From Elysia chlorotica (Eukaryota; Mollusca; Gastropoda; Plakobranchidae): a stretch of DNA of 64,000 nucleotides. The stretch covers positions 251,466-315,465 of the forward strand of contig RQTK01000534.1 in NCBI GenBank assembly GCA_003991915.1. The letters are read 5' to 3'. Below the pieces are notes generated by a model. The model was given only the letters and a program-made list of their open reading frames with translations. It searched no databases and was not told the origin of the DNA. Position 1 is the stretch's first letter. The number at the start of each line of letters is the position of its first letter. This document shows positions 23,165 through 34,536 of the stretch, piece after piece. The position numbers and the translations under genes are program-made.

Positions 23165-23168
23165 TTAA

Positions 23169-25971
23169 GAGAGCTTGTACTTGCAGTGCATAAAGGCAGA
23201 ACTTACACAGCGTGGGCTCCTTGCACCTGGAAGTTATCAGACCTGACAGGTTAGGGCAGCGTTATCAGGGAGTGTGTCTATGCATCGCTGACACAGCCTT
23301 GTCCAGTACAAAATGTTCAGAAATGCACACATTCCAATTTAATTCTGATTTAATTCTAACTTTTGAGCATAGCCTTGTTTAGTATCTCTCAAAAGATCAT
23401 TCTCCTGTGTGCAAAACGCACTAAAATTTTTCACATCTCTTCATAATCATATATTTATTTGATTACTTACTTTTTGTACATACAGTAGTGCAAAAAATAA
23501 CACTAGCAACTTCAACATTTGTATATATGTATTATAGAAAAACCATGACAATATTTTGAAGGAAATAACAAAATCAATTTATATACATTTATTAAGTGTC
23601 TTCTTTTGCTGAATTTCAAGATTTTGAAAGAAAACTAAAAACAACAATGGAGCATTTTTCCGAAAGTCACCAACAAAAACTTGAATTACTTTGTAGAATG
23701 TGTGGTAACCGCGTTGTTACTTCGGCGGAAAAGGTCTTTAATTTAAGACGTACAAAATCTTGTTTGTGAAGATTTTAAATCAGAAATTTTGACAGACCCT
23801 ACCAGACGAGGGTAAGACAAAGCAGCTAGTAAAACTAAAAGCTTATTAAATTGATAGAGAAACGGAAAGTTTTGGTAAGAATGAATTGTGAAAAAGAGGT
23901 TCGTGTCTGCAACATCTTCCACGAATATACATGTATTACCAAACACATATAATGGACGTACTTTTATAGAAAACCACAGCCACAAGTATTTTAAAAATAA
24001 AGTGATAACCGTAGAGTAAAAGAAAATGATGAAATAAAATAGCACAATTTATTGAGAGAGAAATTAGAACGAGAGAGAGACAGAGACAGATGATTGATAT
24101 AGAAACAGAGAGAAAGAGGCAGGGACAAACAGACGGAGAGACAGGGAAAGGCAGACAAAGAGATAGAGAGAGAGACACACACACAGATACAGAGAAAGAG
24201 GGGGGAAAAGGGAGATGAGGAGGGGGTGGACAAAGAGAGATATTCGAAACATTCAAATAAGCTACAGATGAATAACTGTTATTTTGGACATTTCTTGAGT
24301 TATGTTATAACTTGTGAAATACTTTACTATGACTAGAGTATGATACTGTGTTTGTGTTTTTTTTTATCTGAGCTCAAAAACGAAATAAAGAAGTGAAATA
24401 ATTCTGTTTCCTGAATTTACCAACTAATGCCAAATGACGCAGGCGCAATTTAAACAAGTTATCAAGCAGGATCTTTCTTCTTTCCATTTCTTCTTTTTTT
24501 TTTTTTTTAAACTTGATTGAACTTGATGTCGCCTCATTGTAGAGTAATTGGTGGTTTTATAAGACCCTTCGTTAACTTTGTCAACGTGACCCAACAAAAG
24601 ACTTATATCGCTTTTTTAAAAAGTGATACAAGTATTAAAAGTCTGTATTCATACAACAGAATAACTGATGCTCACTGAAGAAATTGGAGAAATCGGGTGC
24701 CTTGAGTAGTTTATTGTCCAATGCATCATAATGCCGATTGATCAGCCCAAAGAGAGAGACAGACTAGATGTCATACATCCGATCTTGCGCTTATTGGTCA
24801 TATCATAATTTATAGAGGAGCTACCATACCCTCAGAGTGCAATTAATAATAGCACCTAATACAGTAATAGACTCTTTGCATACCCCATGATTGTTCAAAT
24901 CAGAGAGAGCAAATGCCAATCTTCACTCTCTTGTCTGATGCGTGATCACAAACTGCAAACTGCTTTCAGTCCCCTTACGCCCAAAACTGAGCAGAGACCC
25001 AACTAATTTTATTATATCTTCCCTGCTCCCTTAGCGCAACAAAGGACTGTCTTCTCAAATCATAAATCAAAGTCAAACAGACAAAGACTCAACGTTCAAA
25101 CAATATAGCAGTACAGGTGTATTATTATCAACACGCACAGATAGGGTCTACCTTCCACTGGTTAGTGAGTAACATCGAACAATAATCTCGTAATAAGCAA
25201 ACATACCAATAACTGGGTTTCACACCTCGTGGTCCGCCTGTTTACTTTACCATACTTCAAAGCTTTCTCATAAGAGATTAAGACTGATGGAGCAGACAAG
25301 ACCAGAAAAGCACTTTTTCATTGGTTGATATTTTTAATACAGAAATATTGAGTCCTACGTGAATAAGACAAGGTTTACACTTACAGTGAAAAGATGACGT
25401 ATCAATGTCGTTCTTAAGTCATCCACTCATAGTCATAGTGGGCGCCCCGCTGAGTTGAGATCGGAGAGCTACCCTTTATATCGGCTATTATTATTGAACA
25501 TCTTCGCATTGCGGTGCACACCTATTATTTCAAAATAACAAATTATTAATTTTGTTTAAAAAATCAAACTATTAATTAAATATTTGATATTTTTTATAGC
25601 AATAAAAAACACAATTATATAACAAAAGAAAACCCAACAACATAGAGCACACGCAGATAGATTAGTTGATTTGGTTTTGCATTGTAGTCTGATTGAATGA
25701 GCTGATAAATACATGATTGTGTACGTATAATTATGTCCTACTTATCCTAAAAATAAACACCCTTAGTGTTCAATAGGCATTTCACTTCGTCCACTTCGGT
25801 GACTTGGCCTTCTATTTTTCGGAAGCCTTGCTCCTAATTAAAAACAAACAACAACAGCAACAAAGATAAAAACATAACCAAAACACAGAAACAAAAAAGT
25901 ACGACAAATAAAAACAGCCTACCAACAATCGTCACCAAGGCAGCCAGGCTTCTGTATTATTAATTTTTGCA
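23169..25971. other. intergenic, no clear gene
   Basis: AT-rich DNA with a purine-rich GA/GACA low-complexity tract at 24054-24240. The apparent minus-strand ORFs of Ser/Leu/Cys there are artefacts of the repeat. A 40-codon ORF at 23647-23769 is listed separately. From 24541 to 25560 I see nothing recognisable. Confidence 0.6.
23647..23769 (+). other. short ORF with CRMCG zinc-ribbon-like motif
   Basis: The 40-residue frame contains KLELLCRMCGNRVVTSAEK and a later Cys. The CxxCG pattern with basic flanks looks like the first half of a treble-clef or zinc-ribbon motif and not like random intergenic codons. It may be a fragment of a gene or DNA-transposon protein. No confident family. Confidence 0.3.
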
Positions 25972-25972
25972 G

Positions 25973-26109
25973 ATGGAATGATCGGGATCATAGCACTTTT
26001 AGAAATTCCACTAAATCCCAGTGCCATAGCTGAGAGACCAGCAGCTCTAGGAAAAGGACGTCTTGTTGAGGAGAAAAGGGATGAGGAAGCTAAAAAATTC
26101 TTCCAGTAG
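25973..26109 (+). CDS. unidentified terminal coding exon
   Basis: A polypyrimidine tract and TTTTTGCAG acceptor are followed by an open frame ending in TAG at 26107-26109. AATAAA lies 37 bp later (26146-26151). The frame includes IPLNPSAIAERPAALGKG and a charged tail EEKRDEEAKKFFQ. The composition looks like a real protein C-terminus, and the acceptor-stop-AATAAA order is that of a last exon. I do not recognise the family and see no upstream exon, so it may be a gene remnant. Confidence 0.4.
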
Positions 26110-26514
26110 CAGTCAATACTTTATGAGAAACATGAATCACCTGAAAATAAAAACGAGACCCTTTTCTGAAAAAAAAAATGGTTTCCATTGGGACATAACA
26201 CACATGTACCTTCCTATAACGGGTGATGGAATCAAACAGTAGGGCCTACATATATTTGTTTGCGGTGCAGCCAAAGGGAGGTAAGATTTTGAAAGAACAA
26301 AATTGATGATATCAAACATTCAGTGGATATGATTTTTTTTTCATTCTCTTGTAGCAGAGTTGTTAACAGCACCAACAACAAAAAACCACCCGAAAACAGG
26401 AATATCACGACTGGAACATTATTATGTTAGAAAATATTGGATGCATATCTTGTGTTCAGACTGAAGCTACTGCTGGACCTTTGGCTCGCACATGAGGCGA
26501 GACCCTAACCTTAA

Positions 26515-27125
26515 TAATAAATATATGGCTTTTATTTAGCGCAACACCCAAGACAATGCCTGGCTCAGTGGGCTTTACAAAGTATTAAAAATGACAATGA
26601 ACGTACATTTAATATATAAATATCATTATCGTAGTGATTAGAAAATACAGATAATAAAGAACTTTCACTATATATAAATATCATTATCGTAGTGATTAAA
26701 AATACAGATAATAAAGAACGTTCATTTTATATATAAATATCATTATCGTAGTGATTAAAATTATAGATAATAAAGATCATCATTAAAAATAAGGAACAAT
26801 AATTAAGTCTTAGCAACAATTTCTCTAAAATTACAGAGAGTAAAATTACAATAACAATACACAAAATAAAAAATATCAAAGTGTATACACAAATTAGAGC
26901 CTAAGACATAATCATTTTAGATATAAGAGCCAAATGATACCTTAAATGGAAACTATGCATTAAAAAGATGTGTTTTTAGTTGCTTTTTAAATGTGTCAAT
27001 GGAACCCGCCTCACGCAATCCTTGTGGTAAAGCATTCCACACTCTTGGGGCACAGTATCCGAATGATTTTTCGCCCATTGTCTTGAGGCGCATTCTTACT
27101 GGTAGAGTGATTTCATAATGATGCA
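26515..27125 (-). mobile_element. CR1/L2-like (Jockey-group) LINE 3' fragment, minus strand
   Basis: Reading the minus strand from about 27110, the protein shows KTMGEKSFGYCAPRVWNALP then a GLREAGSIDTFKKQLKTHLF block ending at a stop (26953-26955). This 'S..APR.WN.LP..LR...S...FK..LKTHLF' C-terminus is typical of CR1/L2-type ORF2. The 3'UTR runs through TTGTAAAGCCCACTGAGCC to an ATTTATT-rich end. It contains three tandem units of about 59 bp (26611-26782). 5'-truncated. Confidence 0.85.
26611..26782. repeat. 59-bp tandem repeat, 3 copies
   Basis: TATCATTATCGTAGTGATTA recurs at 26620s, 26680s and 26740s with nearly identical intervening sequence. It lies in the 3'UTR of the minus-strand LINE. 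Confidence 0.85.
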
Positions 27126-27379
27126 ATGTTTACTTCACCACATTATAACTTTGTCATACTGATAATATAGTCCATATACGATTTTCCAGACTATACTTCC
27201 AATGTGTGTGCGTGTGTGTTTATGTGTTCATCAAATAACAAAAAATACCGAGGAATACGATTAGACCAATTAGTGGTTTTAAATAATTATGCCTGCGTAG
27301 ATAGCCAGATAGATAGATAGAATAGTTATGTATTCATTCTGTATGCTATGGACTTATGCGTTCAAGGTAGGCTAATGAC

Positions 27380-28060
27380 TTATGAAGAGTTCATTGCTAT
27401 ACTATCCCATCAGGAAGACTTTAATGAAATCTACAATGCAATCCCTCGAAAAAATTAAAAAAAAATGTCTGCAGACATTGTAGAAAATTGCAGACAACTT
27501 ACTTTCAAGGACAGTCATTAATACAGGACAACTAGGTAGAAAAGGTTTTGCATCTGTGATCAAATATCACACATTGTTTCACTCTGGGAAAGGACATTCC
27601 AAATTAATTTCAATGTAAAGAATTGGACGTTTGGCTATGGGTTGCACTGAGGAGACCAGGCTTCGTGTTCTGCACTGAAAAATGCTAAATAACATTCACC
27701 CTATATTCCTCCACAAGATGGGAATAAAAATTAACAACCATTGTGTGCACTGTAAAGAAATTGGTATTATTGCACATTTCTTCTATAGTTGTCTCTTAGT
27801 ACAGCAGTTGTGGAAAGAAATTGAAAATTAAATAGTGGTATAATGGTGGCAAAAGACTGAATCTAAATTCTCCTGCTTCATTACAAGGAATCAGGCATAC
27901 CGAGTCATTTAACAAAAGGACACTAGTAGTTATAAATCATGCCATTCTGGTTTGAACAATGTCTATCTAAATATGAAATATGGCAAAGGTTCACATGTGA
28001 CAAACATATTTATGTAGCATCAGGAATGTATTTAAATAACCACAAACTTAGTCATAAGAT
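27380..28060 (+). mobile_element. Tx1/L1-like LINE ORF2 C-terminal remnant
   Basis: The translation gives IYNAIPRK near 27430 and, from about 27660, RLRVLH, NNIHPIFLHKMGIKINN. A CCHC knuckle (CVHCKEIGIIAHFFYSC) is followed by LWKEIEN. This is the characteristic C-terminus of L1/Tx1-type ORF2. Several stops interrupt the frame; inactive. Confidence 0.8.
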
Positions 28061-28254
28061 CTTACATGAATTTTATGTGAGCTTTTGGTTTCTTTGTGTC
28101 TTGTTTCTTGACAGAATTTTTCTCACCCCGAATTTTATGTTTTACAGTATCTATCTGTCTTTGCATCTTCATCGTGTCTTTGTGTCTTTGTATACTCCCG
28201 TAGTCTTTCTCTGTCCATTCTCTTTATCATGTTGCTTTGTTATTGTTAGCTTAG

Positions 28255-28335
28255 CCGTGATTGGGCGGGTGTTGGCCAATCAGCTCGCGAGGCGCGCCGA
28301 GCAATCTCGGTGGTCAAAAACAAAATATAAGGCGC
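28255..28335 (+). promoter_or_regulatory. promoter-like cluster (GC box, CCAAT box, TATA-like)
   Basis: Within 75 bp there is GATTGGGCGGG (inverted CCAAT plus GC box, 28257-28269), TTGGCCAATCAG (strong NF-Y type CCAAT, 28272-28283), a CpG-rich GCGAGGCGCGCC, and ATATAAGG at 28325. Spacing is that of a core promoter reading to the right. It lies directly downstream of the Tx1-like LINE remnant and may belong to a mobile element or an unseen transcript. Confidence 0.35.
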
Positions 28336-28424
28336 ACATAAAATGACACGTCCATTTGAGCTGTATAATAATACACGATTGTACTTTCTTCTTTAATGGC
28401 TTGACCAGTAATACAGTTAACAAA

Positions 28425-28510
28425 TAAGATGGGATAAGATTACATAAGATAAGATGAGATTCTCTTTTCCCACAGGGAACTTTTCCTTGGTCGTACAATA
28501 ATACATTTGA
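28425..28510 (-). mobile_element. LINE 3'-tail fragment (TTATC)n, minus strand
   Basis: Minus-strand sequence GTACGACCAAGGAAAAGTTC...GTGGGAAAAGAGAATC plus TTATC repeats parallels the tail at 20862-20940. Confidence 0.55.
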
Positions 28511-28520
28511 TTCAATTATT

Positions 28521-28617
28521 ATGATTATTATTATTATTATTATTATTGTTATAATTATTATTATTATAATCATCATCATCATCGACATCATCATTATTAC
28601 CATCATCATTATCCACT
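28521..28617. repeat. (ATT/ATC)n microsatellite
   Basis: Compound ATT, AAT and ATC trinucleotide tract. The poly-Asn/Ile/Met ORFs over it are artefacts. Confidence 0.95.
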
Positions 28618-28689
28618 TGCATCAAAAGATACACAGAGTTGATAGTAGCAAGTCGAGGGTACCATAGACGGAACAAAATGCGCACATCT

Positions 28690-29800
28690 ATATACGTTAC
28701 AATGTATTGTAACACTATAACTATAGGTCTAACTATAAGCATAGACCAGCTAGGCGTGATGCGCGGCTTCGTGCCCTTTTGTTTCTCATTCCAGGCACTA
28801 TTCACACAAAAATAAGGAATCCTGCGACCATTATTTTTGGTTTCGCGGTGCCATGACGTCTCTGAACCCTCTAGTGCTAATAACAGAGATCTGTGGTTTT
28901 GACCAAAGGTAGTATCTAAACATCTCGCAGAATCACGTAAAAACCAGACCTGCAAAATTTAGGGGGAAAAAGTAGTCCTTCAACAAACTGACACCGGACA
29001 CAATATTCAACAGTGTAGGAAATGTATATTGAAAGGAGAATATAATCCCAAACTAGAGACAATTGCAATATTTCAATGGACTTTAATACAATATTACTAG
29101 CAAAATATTAGCAATACGTAGCCGTGGACCCACAAAAAAAACAACAAAAAAACAACAAAAAAACAACTGTATTTTACGATCGCCAATTTTCACCTTAGAA
29201 TAATAATAGTCGAGTACTCGGGAATATCGAAGAGCATGTGAAATAGTGGTTGATCTATACAAGTTACAACATTCGCATTATAATAACTGCTTGCTGAATG
29301 CTGAGACATTTCTCAATAAAATACTAATTAAAATACAAATAATACTGTATACGTGTGCAGAAGTTAAACACCCCCCTTAAAAAACACCAACAAACCCAAA
29401 TGAACGACAACAACAACAGCAGCAACAACAACATCAACAACAACAGCAGCATACGACAAGCCTACGAGTGTGCCTAATCTAAGGAAGCATAATTATGACA
29501 ACATTTATTTCCTAACTTCTCAATGAACAACCAAACTCCCACAATTCCCCTGACTGTACAATCCAGTCTCTATGCGGATTAATGTTCATATGGCTTTCTG
29601 ATCAACGGCATTTATTATACATTTGTTCAATAAGAATAAATTAATGTAGTTATTGAAATCTAGGGCATTGCCTGAAAGTTAAAAGATAAAAGAAAAGCGA
29701 ACAAGTTACATTTTTGTGTTATAAAAAAAAAAAAAGAGAAATCGATACCACCATCTTTGTCGTGACCAGCGTATGAATACAGATCGGCCATGTTGTTTTA
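28690..29800. other. intergenic, no gene seen
   Basis: AT-rich sequence with poly-CAA tracts near 29130-29165 and 29405-29455. No supported feature. Confidence 0.6.
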
Positions 29801-29889
29801 GTGGACGTTCAATGCTCTGTCTAACCCGTGGGTTACTTCATTGTTGATCGACCTCCTACAATCTTTCTTCAACATTTCCTTGATCGCAG

Positions 29890-30571
29890 GCTTTTCATTT
29901 GTTACCGGAGTTAAAAGCCCGTGTGTCAAGCTTGACGCGGGAGCTACCATTCTAGCGACCCAACCAAATTTTGATTCATTAGCGAGTCGAATTTGGTTCT
30001 ACTTTGGCATCATTTTGGTAAGGCATCCTTTCTCTTTCCAAAGATGTAGATAGATCTAGCTAGATCTAGATCTAAGGGAGCAACGGCTTTGGATCTTGAT
30101 ATTTGAAGCCTATAAAACTTCGTTAGCAAGAAAGTTCAAGGTCTGAAATTGTTATAATTTTCTATTTTACTTTTATTTGGACCCAAACAAATGTGGGCAA
30201 ACCTAATCTAGATCTAGAATCTAGGTAGAGAAAAGATTGGGTCATATTCTGTGACATTATTGTCTTTGTTTTTGCGGCCTATTTTATGGACAACTTAAGC
30301 AGTAGGCAAATTCATGTACAGCTTCAATCTGGATATTGAATTGCTGTTTTAACAGTTTGAGTTTTTGACACCTGAGAGTGTACCACTATTGAATTATTGC
30401 CGTAGCTGTGAAGGCCCGTGAGGTTTTGGTTGACTTGAGTTGCAGAGTGGATGGTAGATCCAGTTTCTGTCTTCTTTTCAGATCTTTCTTGTCAACTGCC
30501 GGTATCCACGGCAGAGTGCAAGTGATGTTTTGCTGTTCACATCCAAGGTCAAGATCGGGGTGGAACCTTAA
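29890..30571 (+). CDS. unidentified two-exon 3' gene end with a membrane-like segment
   Basis: Exon a, 29890-30017 (GATCGCAG acceptor, TTTTG|GTAAGG donor), encodes GFSFVTGVKSPCVKLDAGAT and continues through SLASRIWFYFGIIL. Exon b, 30482-30571 (TTTTCAG acceptor), continues in the same phase as IFLVNCRYPRQSASDVLL and stops at TAA. The joined hydrophobic run across the junction looks like one transmembrane helix followed by a basic cytosolic tail. AATAAA follows at 30664-30669. The open frame continues upstream to a stop just before 29802, where TTTTAG|TGG is an alternative acceptor; there is no in-frame ATG, so an upstream first exon is needed. A GGCCATGTTG (YY1-like) lies at 29786. Family not recognised. 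Confidence 0.45.
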
Positions 30572-31118
30572 TGGCTAGGTTCTCACCACTTCACCAAACA
30601 TGCTCCATATAGATTTAGCCCTACATTTACATGATGTAGGACTAAGTCAAGAACTAAATCTAGAATAAATCCACCTAGACCAAGATGTAGATCTAGGTAG
30701 CCAGGCCTAACCATCACTTGGATTACATATATCTATTCCTCTAGGTTTTGTGGAAAGGAAGCGTCAACCCTCTTCAAATACGATGCGCATTATGTTTGAA
30801 AATTTTCATTGTAAAATGTGCGTTTTTTAGAAGGGGAATAAAGTTCAGCTATATTTGTCTATTAGGCTATACTCAATTGTAAAATAGGCGTAATTTTTTG
30901 TCACCACTCATTGTCAAATACATGCGCTTCAGATTTAAAAAAATTTGCATTGTAAAATGTGATGAGCTCTGATTTTGTCCATACCCACATGTAAAATACT
31001 ATATTTTCTATATGGCGGATTTCACAAAATTGGTACACTGAGGTGGTGCTAACTTAAAAGTTTTAAAGTATTTTTCTATTTCTTTTCGATTTTAAATGTG
31101 TTCATATTGTCGATTTAC

Positions 31119-32399
31119 CAGTGATGATGGTTTTCCGCGGATCCGCGGAAATCCTAGTTTTTGCGTTCAAAAGGAGGAATTTCCTCCTTTCCTTGGTATT
31201 TTCCGCCTTTCTGCACTTTTTCCTCCTTTCCTCACGAGTTAACAATAATCGTTTTTGTAATCTGCGGAAATGTGCGAGTTTATAATTCCACGACGGTAGT
31301 CCCGCGGCTTGGCTAGGTGAACGCCCGGCTTCTCGTTGTATTGTAGATTATAATAACTCTGAGCCGTACTGTTGCCTTGCCGATAACCGTCAATAACGTG
31401 CATAACCGAAATGGCGATATAATTATCATTACATTATCGATAGTATTACATTTCTTTTGTTCCTCTGCTTTCCCGGTTTTATGATTTATTATCGATATAA
31501 CGATCGTTGTATCCACCCCCGCTCTAGGGCTAGCTAAGCTGAATGAGTGATCTCACAGTGTTTACCTTTTCAAACGCGATTCATACATTGTATCTGAAAT
31601 GGTCAGGAAAATATACTGAAACTATCAAAACTGAAAAGAAAACTTTTTGTCAAAGGCAGACATTCATTCGGCTGATTGAAATTCTAGTTCTTCCTCCATG
31701 ATCCCTTTCCTAGTCTAGATTAGATCTCTACTCTCACCGATCATCGATCGCGTTATATGTCCATTCAAATTCACACTAGATTTCATGTCGTCTAAACTCT
31801 AGTAGAGTGCTATTCTTTCACTTGATACAGCACTTTTTATGTTCTAGGTTTTATAATCTAGACCTTGATAATTAAACAACGGCCGGTATCGCCGTGATCA
31901 CTGAATAACAGCGAACTTGGGCGTGCAAAGTGAAAAATAAATTCAGATTCCAGTGGCTACAGACATAGATCTATCATTCTATGTGTGAAACTAAAATCAA
32001 GAAGAGGAGATGTTAGCATGGGGATACTAGAATAGTTGGCCTTTAAATTTATAATGTAAGTATTAATAGAACTATAGCTAGCTTTAGACTGTTTATTATA
32101 ATCCTACAACTCAAGGAATCACAGTATTTAGCCAGCAATCCCCATGAAACTGCAGTATTTTTAGGGGTTTGCCAGCATTCATATATCTTTTGAACCACTA
32201 AAGATAGAATAAAAACTGTTGCAGGTATGAAAACCGTAGACTTTGTTCTTTCATTTAAAATGTCTTTTTCACCGCTTACGTATATATAGATGCGAATTGA
32301 CTTTTTGCAATTTGGTAACGGTATGTTACGAAAAATAGCTTTTTGGGTGGACTGCGAAAATTTTTCCTCCTTTTTCACTTTTTGTCACCATCATCACTG
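31119..32399. mobile_element. hAT-like non-autonomous DNA transposon, family D copy 1 (1281 bp)
   Basis: Begins CAGTGATGATGGT and ends ACCATCATCACTG, a perfect 13-bp inverted repeat. It is flanked by ATTTAC on both sides (31113-31118, 32400-32405; GATTTAC if one base is shifted). CAGTG-type ends are characteristic of hAT elements, whose usual target duplication is 8 bp, so the match is suggestive, not proof. A CCGCGGATCCGCGG palindrome lies just inside the left end. No transposase. Collinear with 40144-41151. Confidence 0.75.
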
Positions 32400-32405
32400 A
32401 TTTAC

Positions 32406-34532
32406 GGATGAACCAAATATCCCATTTTTAGGGACCTTATTGTTGTTGACAAATATAGGGCCTAAATTGGACAATTCTTCCTTATTTGATACTTCTGCAT
32501 TAAAAGCAAGTATTAGGCTTTGAAAAAATGTCTAAATCCAGTTCCTTGAGTATATCATTGAGAATCTAAGAGCTGTTAAAAATACTCTTTGTTATCATCA
32601 CGTGTGCATCCGATCTTCTACTCTAGATCTAGGCTTCTATTTTAAGGAAAGACGCCAAAGATACTCTTCTCGTTTAAAAACAAGAAAGACCTATATAAAT
32701 AGAATACGTAGATGTCCAGAAATCGGGGTTTTGCACTGAAAACAAAGAAGTAAACGAGATTTTACATTCCGAGGGGGTGTGCTTCCGGCTAAAACGACAA
32801 TAAGAACCGCGTTTCCAGACTTTCGTTTTCGCTATTCTGTGACTTTGTGCCCAGGAACAAGCATAAAATACAATCGTTCTGTATCAAACTTCCTTGTAAA
32901 CATCGGAGCTATTCTAAGTTCTTGTTTTGCGGTATTTAGAGTACTATAAGTAATTTTAAACCCGTGCATCGTATCGACAATTTTAATGACAATATTAACG
33001 CAGAGGCCTTAGATCTACGGGCCGATCAAGTTTCTTTTTTTAGCTCTTTAGGACATCTTAATTGCAACTAACTTGAAGAAACGTAAAATTGTGTGCATAT
33101 TTTAACTGAATGAATTAAAAAAACTTTTAATAAAAAAAAATATACATGATTAGCTTGCATTATCAAAATAAGAAAACAAAAGTGTTGAGGTCACTCACAT
33201 TTCAGGAGAGGTAATTAATTTTTAAGGGTCAAGGGAAATAACTTAACGTTTGAATATATTTCTTTTTACGCATTAGTTTTGAGGTCTTTAACAATGTTTT
33301 AATCTGGCAAATATATTTATTAATTTTAAGAAGCCTCAAATCTTGAAATGAAAATAATTATTAGAACAAATTTGTTCTGTTTTTTTTTTTTTTTTAAAGT
33401 AACTCATTTTAATCATATGCAACACCTCTTCACTTACCTTCATCAAACCCAGGAATTAAATTATTGATGTTACATAGCAAACTTCAAATTCAAATTTTTC
33501 GAAAAGTAAAAATGTGTAGCTAAAACTAAGTACAGTGAAAGAGCCAGCTTTTAAATACCTTTAATTTGATGTATAATGTAACTATATTGCTGAAAATTTG
33601 TCCCTATCCAAAATTGGGATATTTCTGGGTTAATTTTTTAAAACCTGCCATATGTTTTATTTCCCACGAGTGCGATTGCACTACTTCAGTAACTATGATT
33701 GTTAACTAGGCTACATATAAATTTAAAATAAGATGACATAAGCTTTATCCATCAAGTTTGGAAATTTGTTTTGGGCATTTATAATTATTATTATTGTTGC
33801 TATGATTACAGCTGTATTATTCTTATTCTTATTATTTTCATTATTATTGTTGTTGTTATTATTATTATTATTATCATTATGTGATAACTTGCACTAAAAC
33901 ATACGGTGCGCAGTCAGTAGCACCAGGTGGAAAGTACCATAGAAGAAAAAAAAGCAACAAATACATAAGGTGAAAAGGAAGGAAATGATAGAGTATTATA
34001 TACATTTATTAATCTTTACGGTTAACAAGGCCAGCATAAATCCGCGAGGGTGTAGTACAATAATTATTGTATTTTAATCCAGTTGTTACTGATGAAGGAA
34101 AAGTATCTGTTTGACGAGTTTGTGTCTTAGCGATCCTTTGCTCGATTATCATTGACTGCTAAATAAATTAATAATTAAATTTACCGGCTGCGACCGACTG
34201 CTTGATCTAGCTGTAACAACAATGCTATGAAGTTGCCTCTTAAAGCTCTGGTTGATTACATACATAGATGTGCTCATCATGTAACTATGTTTTGTAACAT
34301 GATAGGCATATATGTCCGCTAGGCCTAACCTAGCGCATTGAGTGATTATCAATAATAATAGTTATGCTAAAATACTTTTAAAAATCGCCATTTAGAAGTA
34401 AATAAAACTCCAGAGAGCACTGGTGTCATCATTTTCCTATTATTTATCTATTGCACTGGATTCGTATTCAATTTTTGTAAGCGATCTAGTGCTACTTATA
34501 GATCTATGGTATCAATTTATTTGTCTCCTTTA
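32406..34532. other. intergenic, no gene seen
   Basis: AT-rich DNA with a T-homopolymer at 33380 and (ATT)n at 33786-33880. Apart from the LINE-like fragment at 33880-34140 I recognise nothing. Confidence 0.55.
33880..34140 (-). mobile_element. probable LINE 3' fragment, minus strand
   Basis: The stretch after the (ATT)n tract (ACTTGCACTAAAACATACGG ... AGTACCATAGAAG) is related to 28615-28675. On the minus strand a TFPSSVTT motif near 34095 resembles the 'SF.PS.' C-terminus of the LINE at 21120-21160. Weak and diverged. Confidence 0.35.
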
Positions 34533-34536
34533 TTAA

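Noticed and set aside
22592-23168. TTAACCCTAA and TTAGGGTTAA as interstitial telomere sequence
   Set aside because: Only a single half-unit is present at each side, in inverted orientation and at a TTAA duplication. Transposon termini explain it better.
23936-24256. Overlapping minus-strand Ser/Leu/Cys-rich ORFs
   Set aside because: They translate a GA/GACA purine-rich low-complexity tract. No domain, splice or conservation signal.
24541-25560. Possible LTR-type element in the spacer
   Set aside because: I could not find paired direct repeats, a primer-binding site or any gag/pol-like frame, so there is no support for one.
28280-28609. Ile/Met/Asn-rich minus-strand ORFs
   Set aside because: Produced by the ATT/ATC trinucleotide microsatellite.
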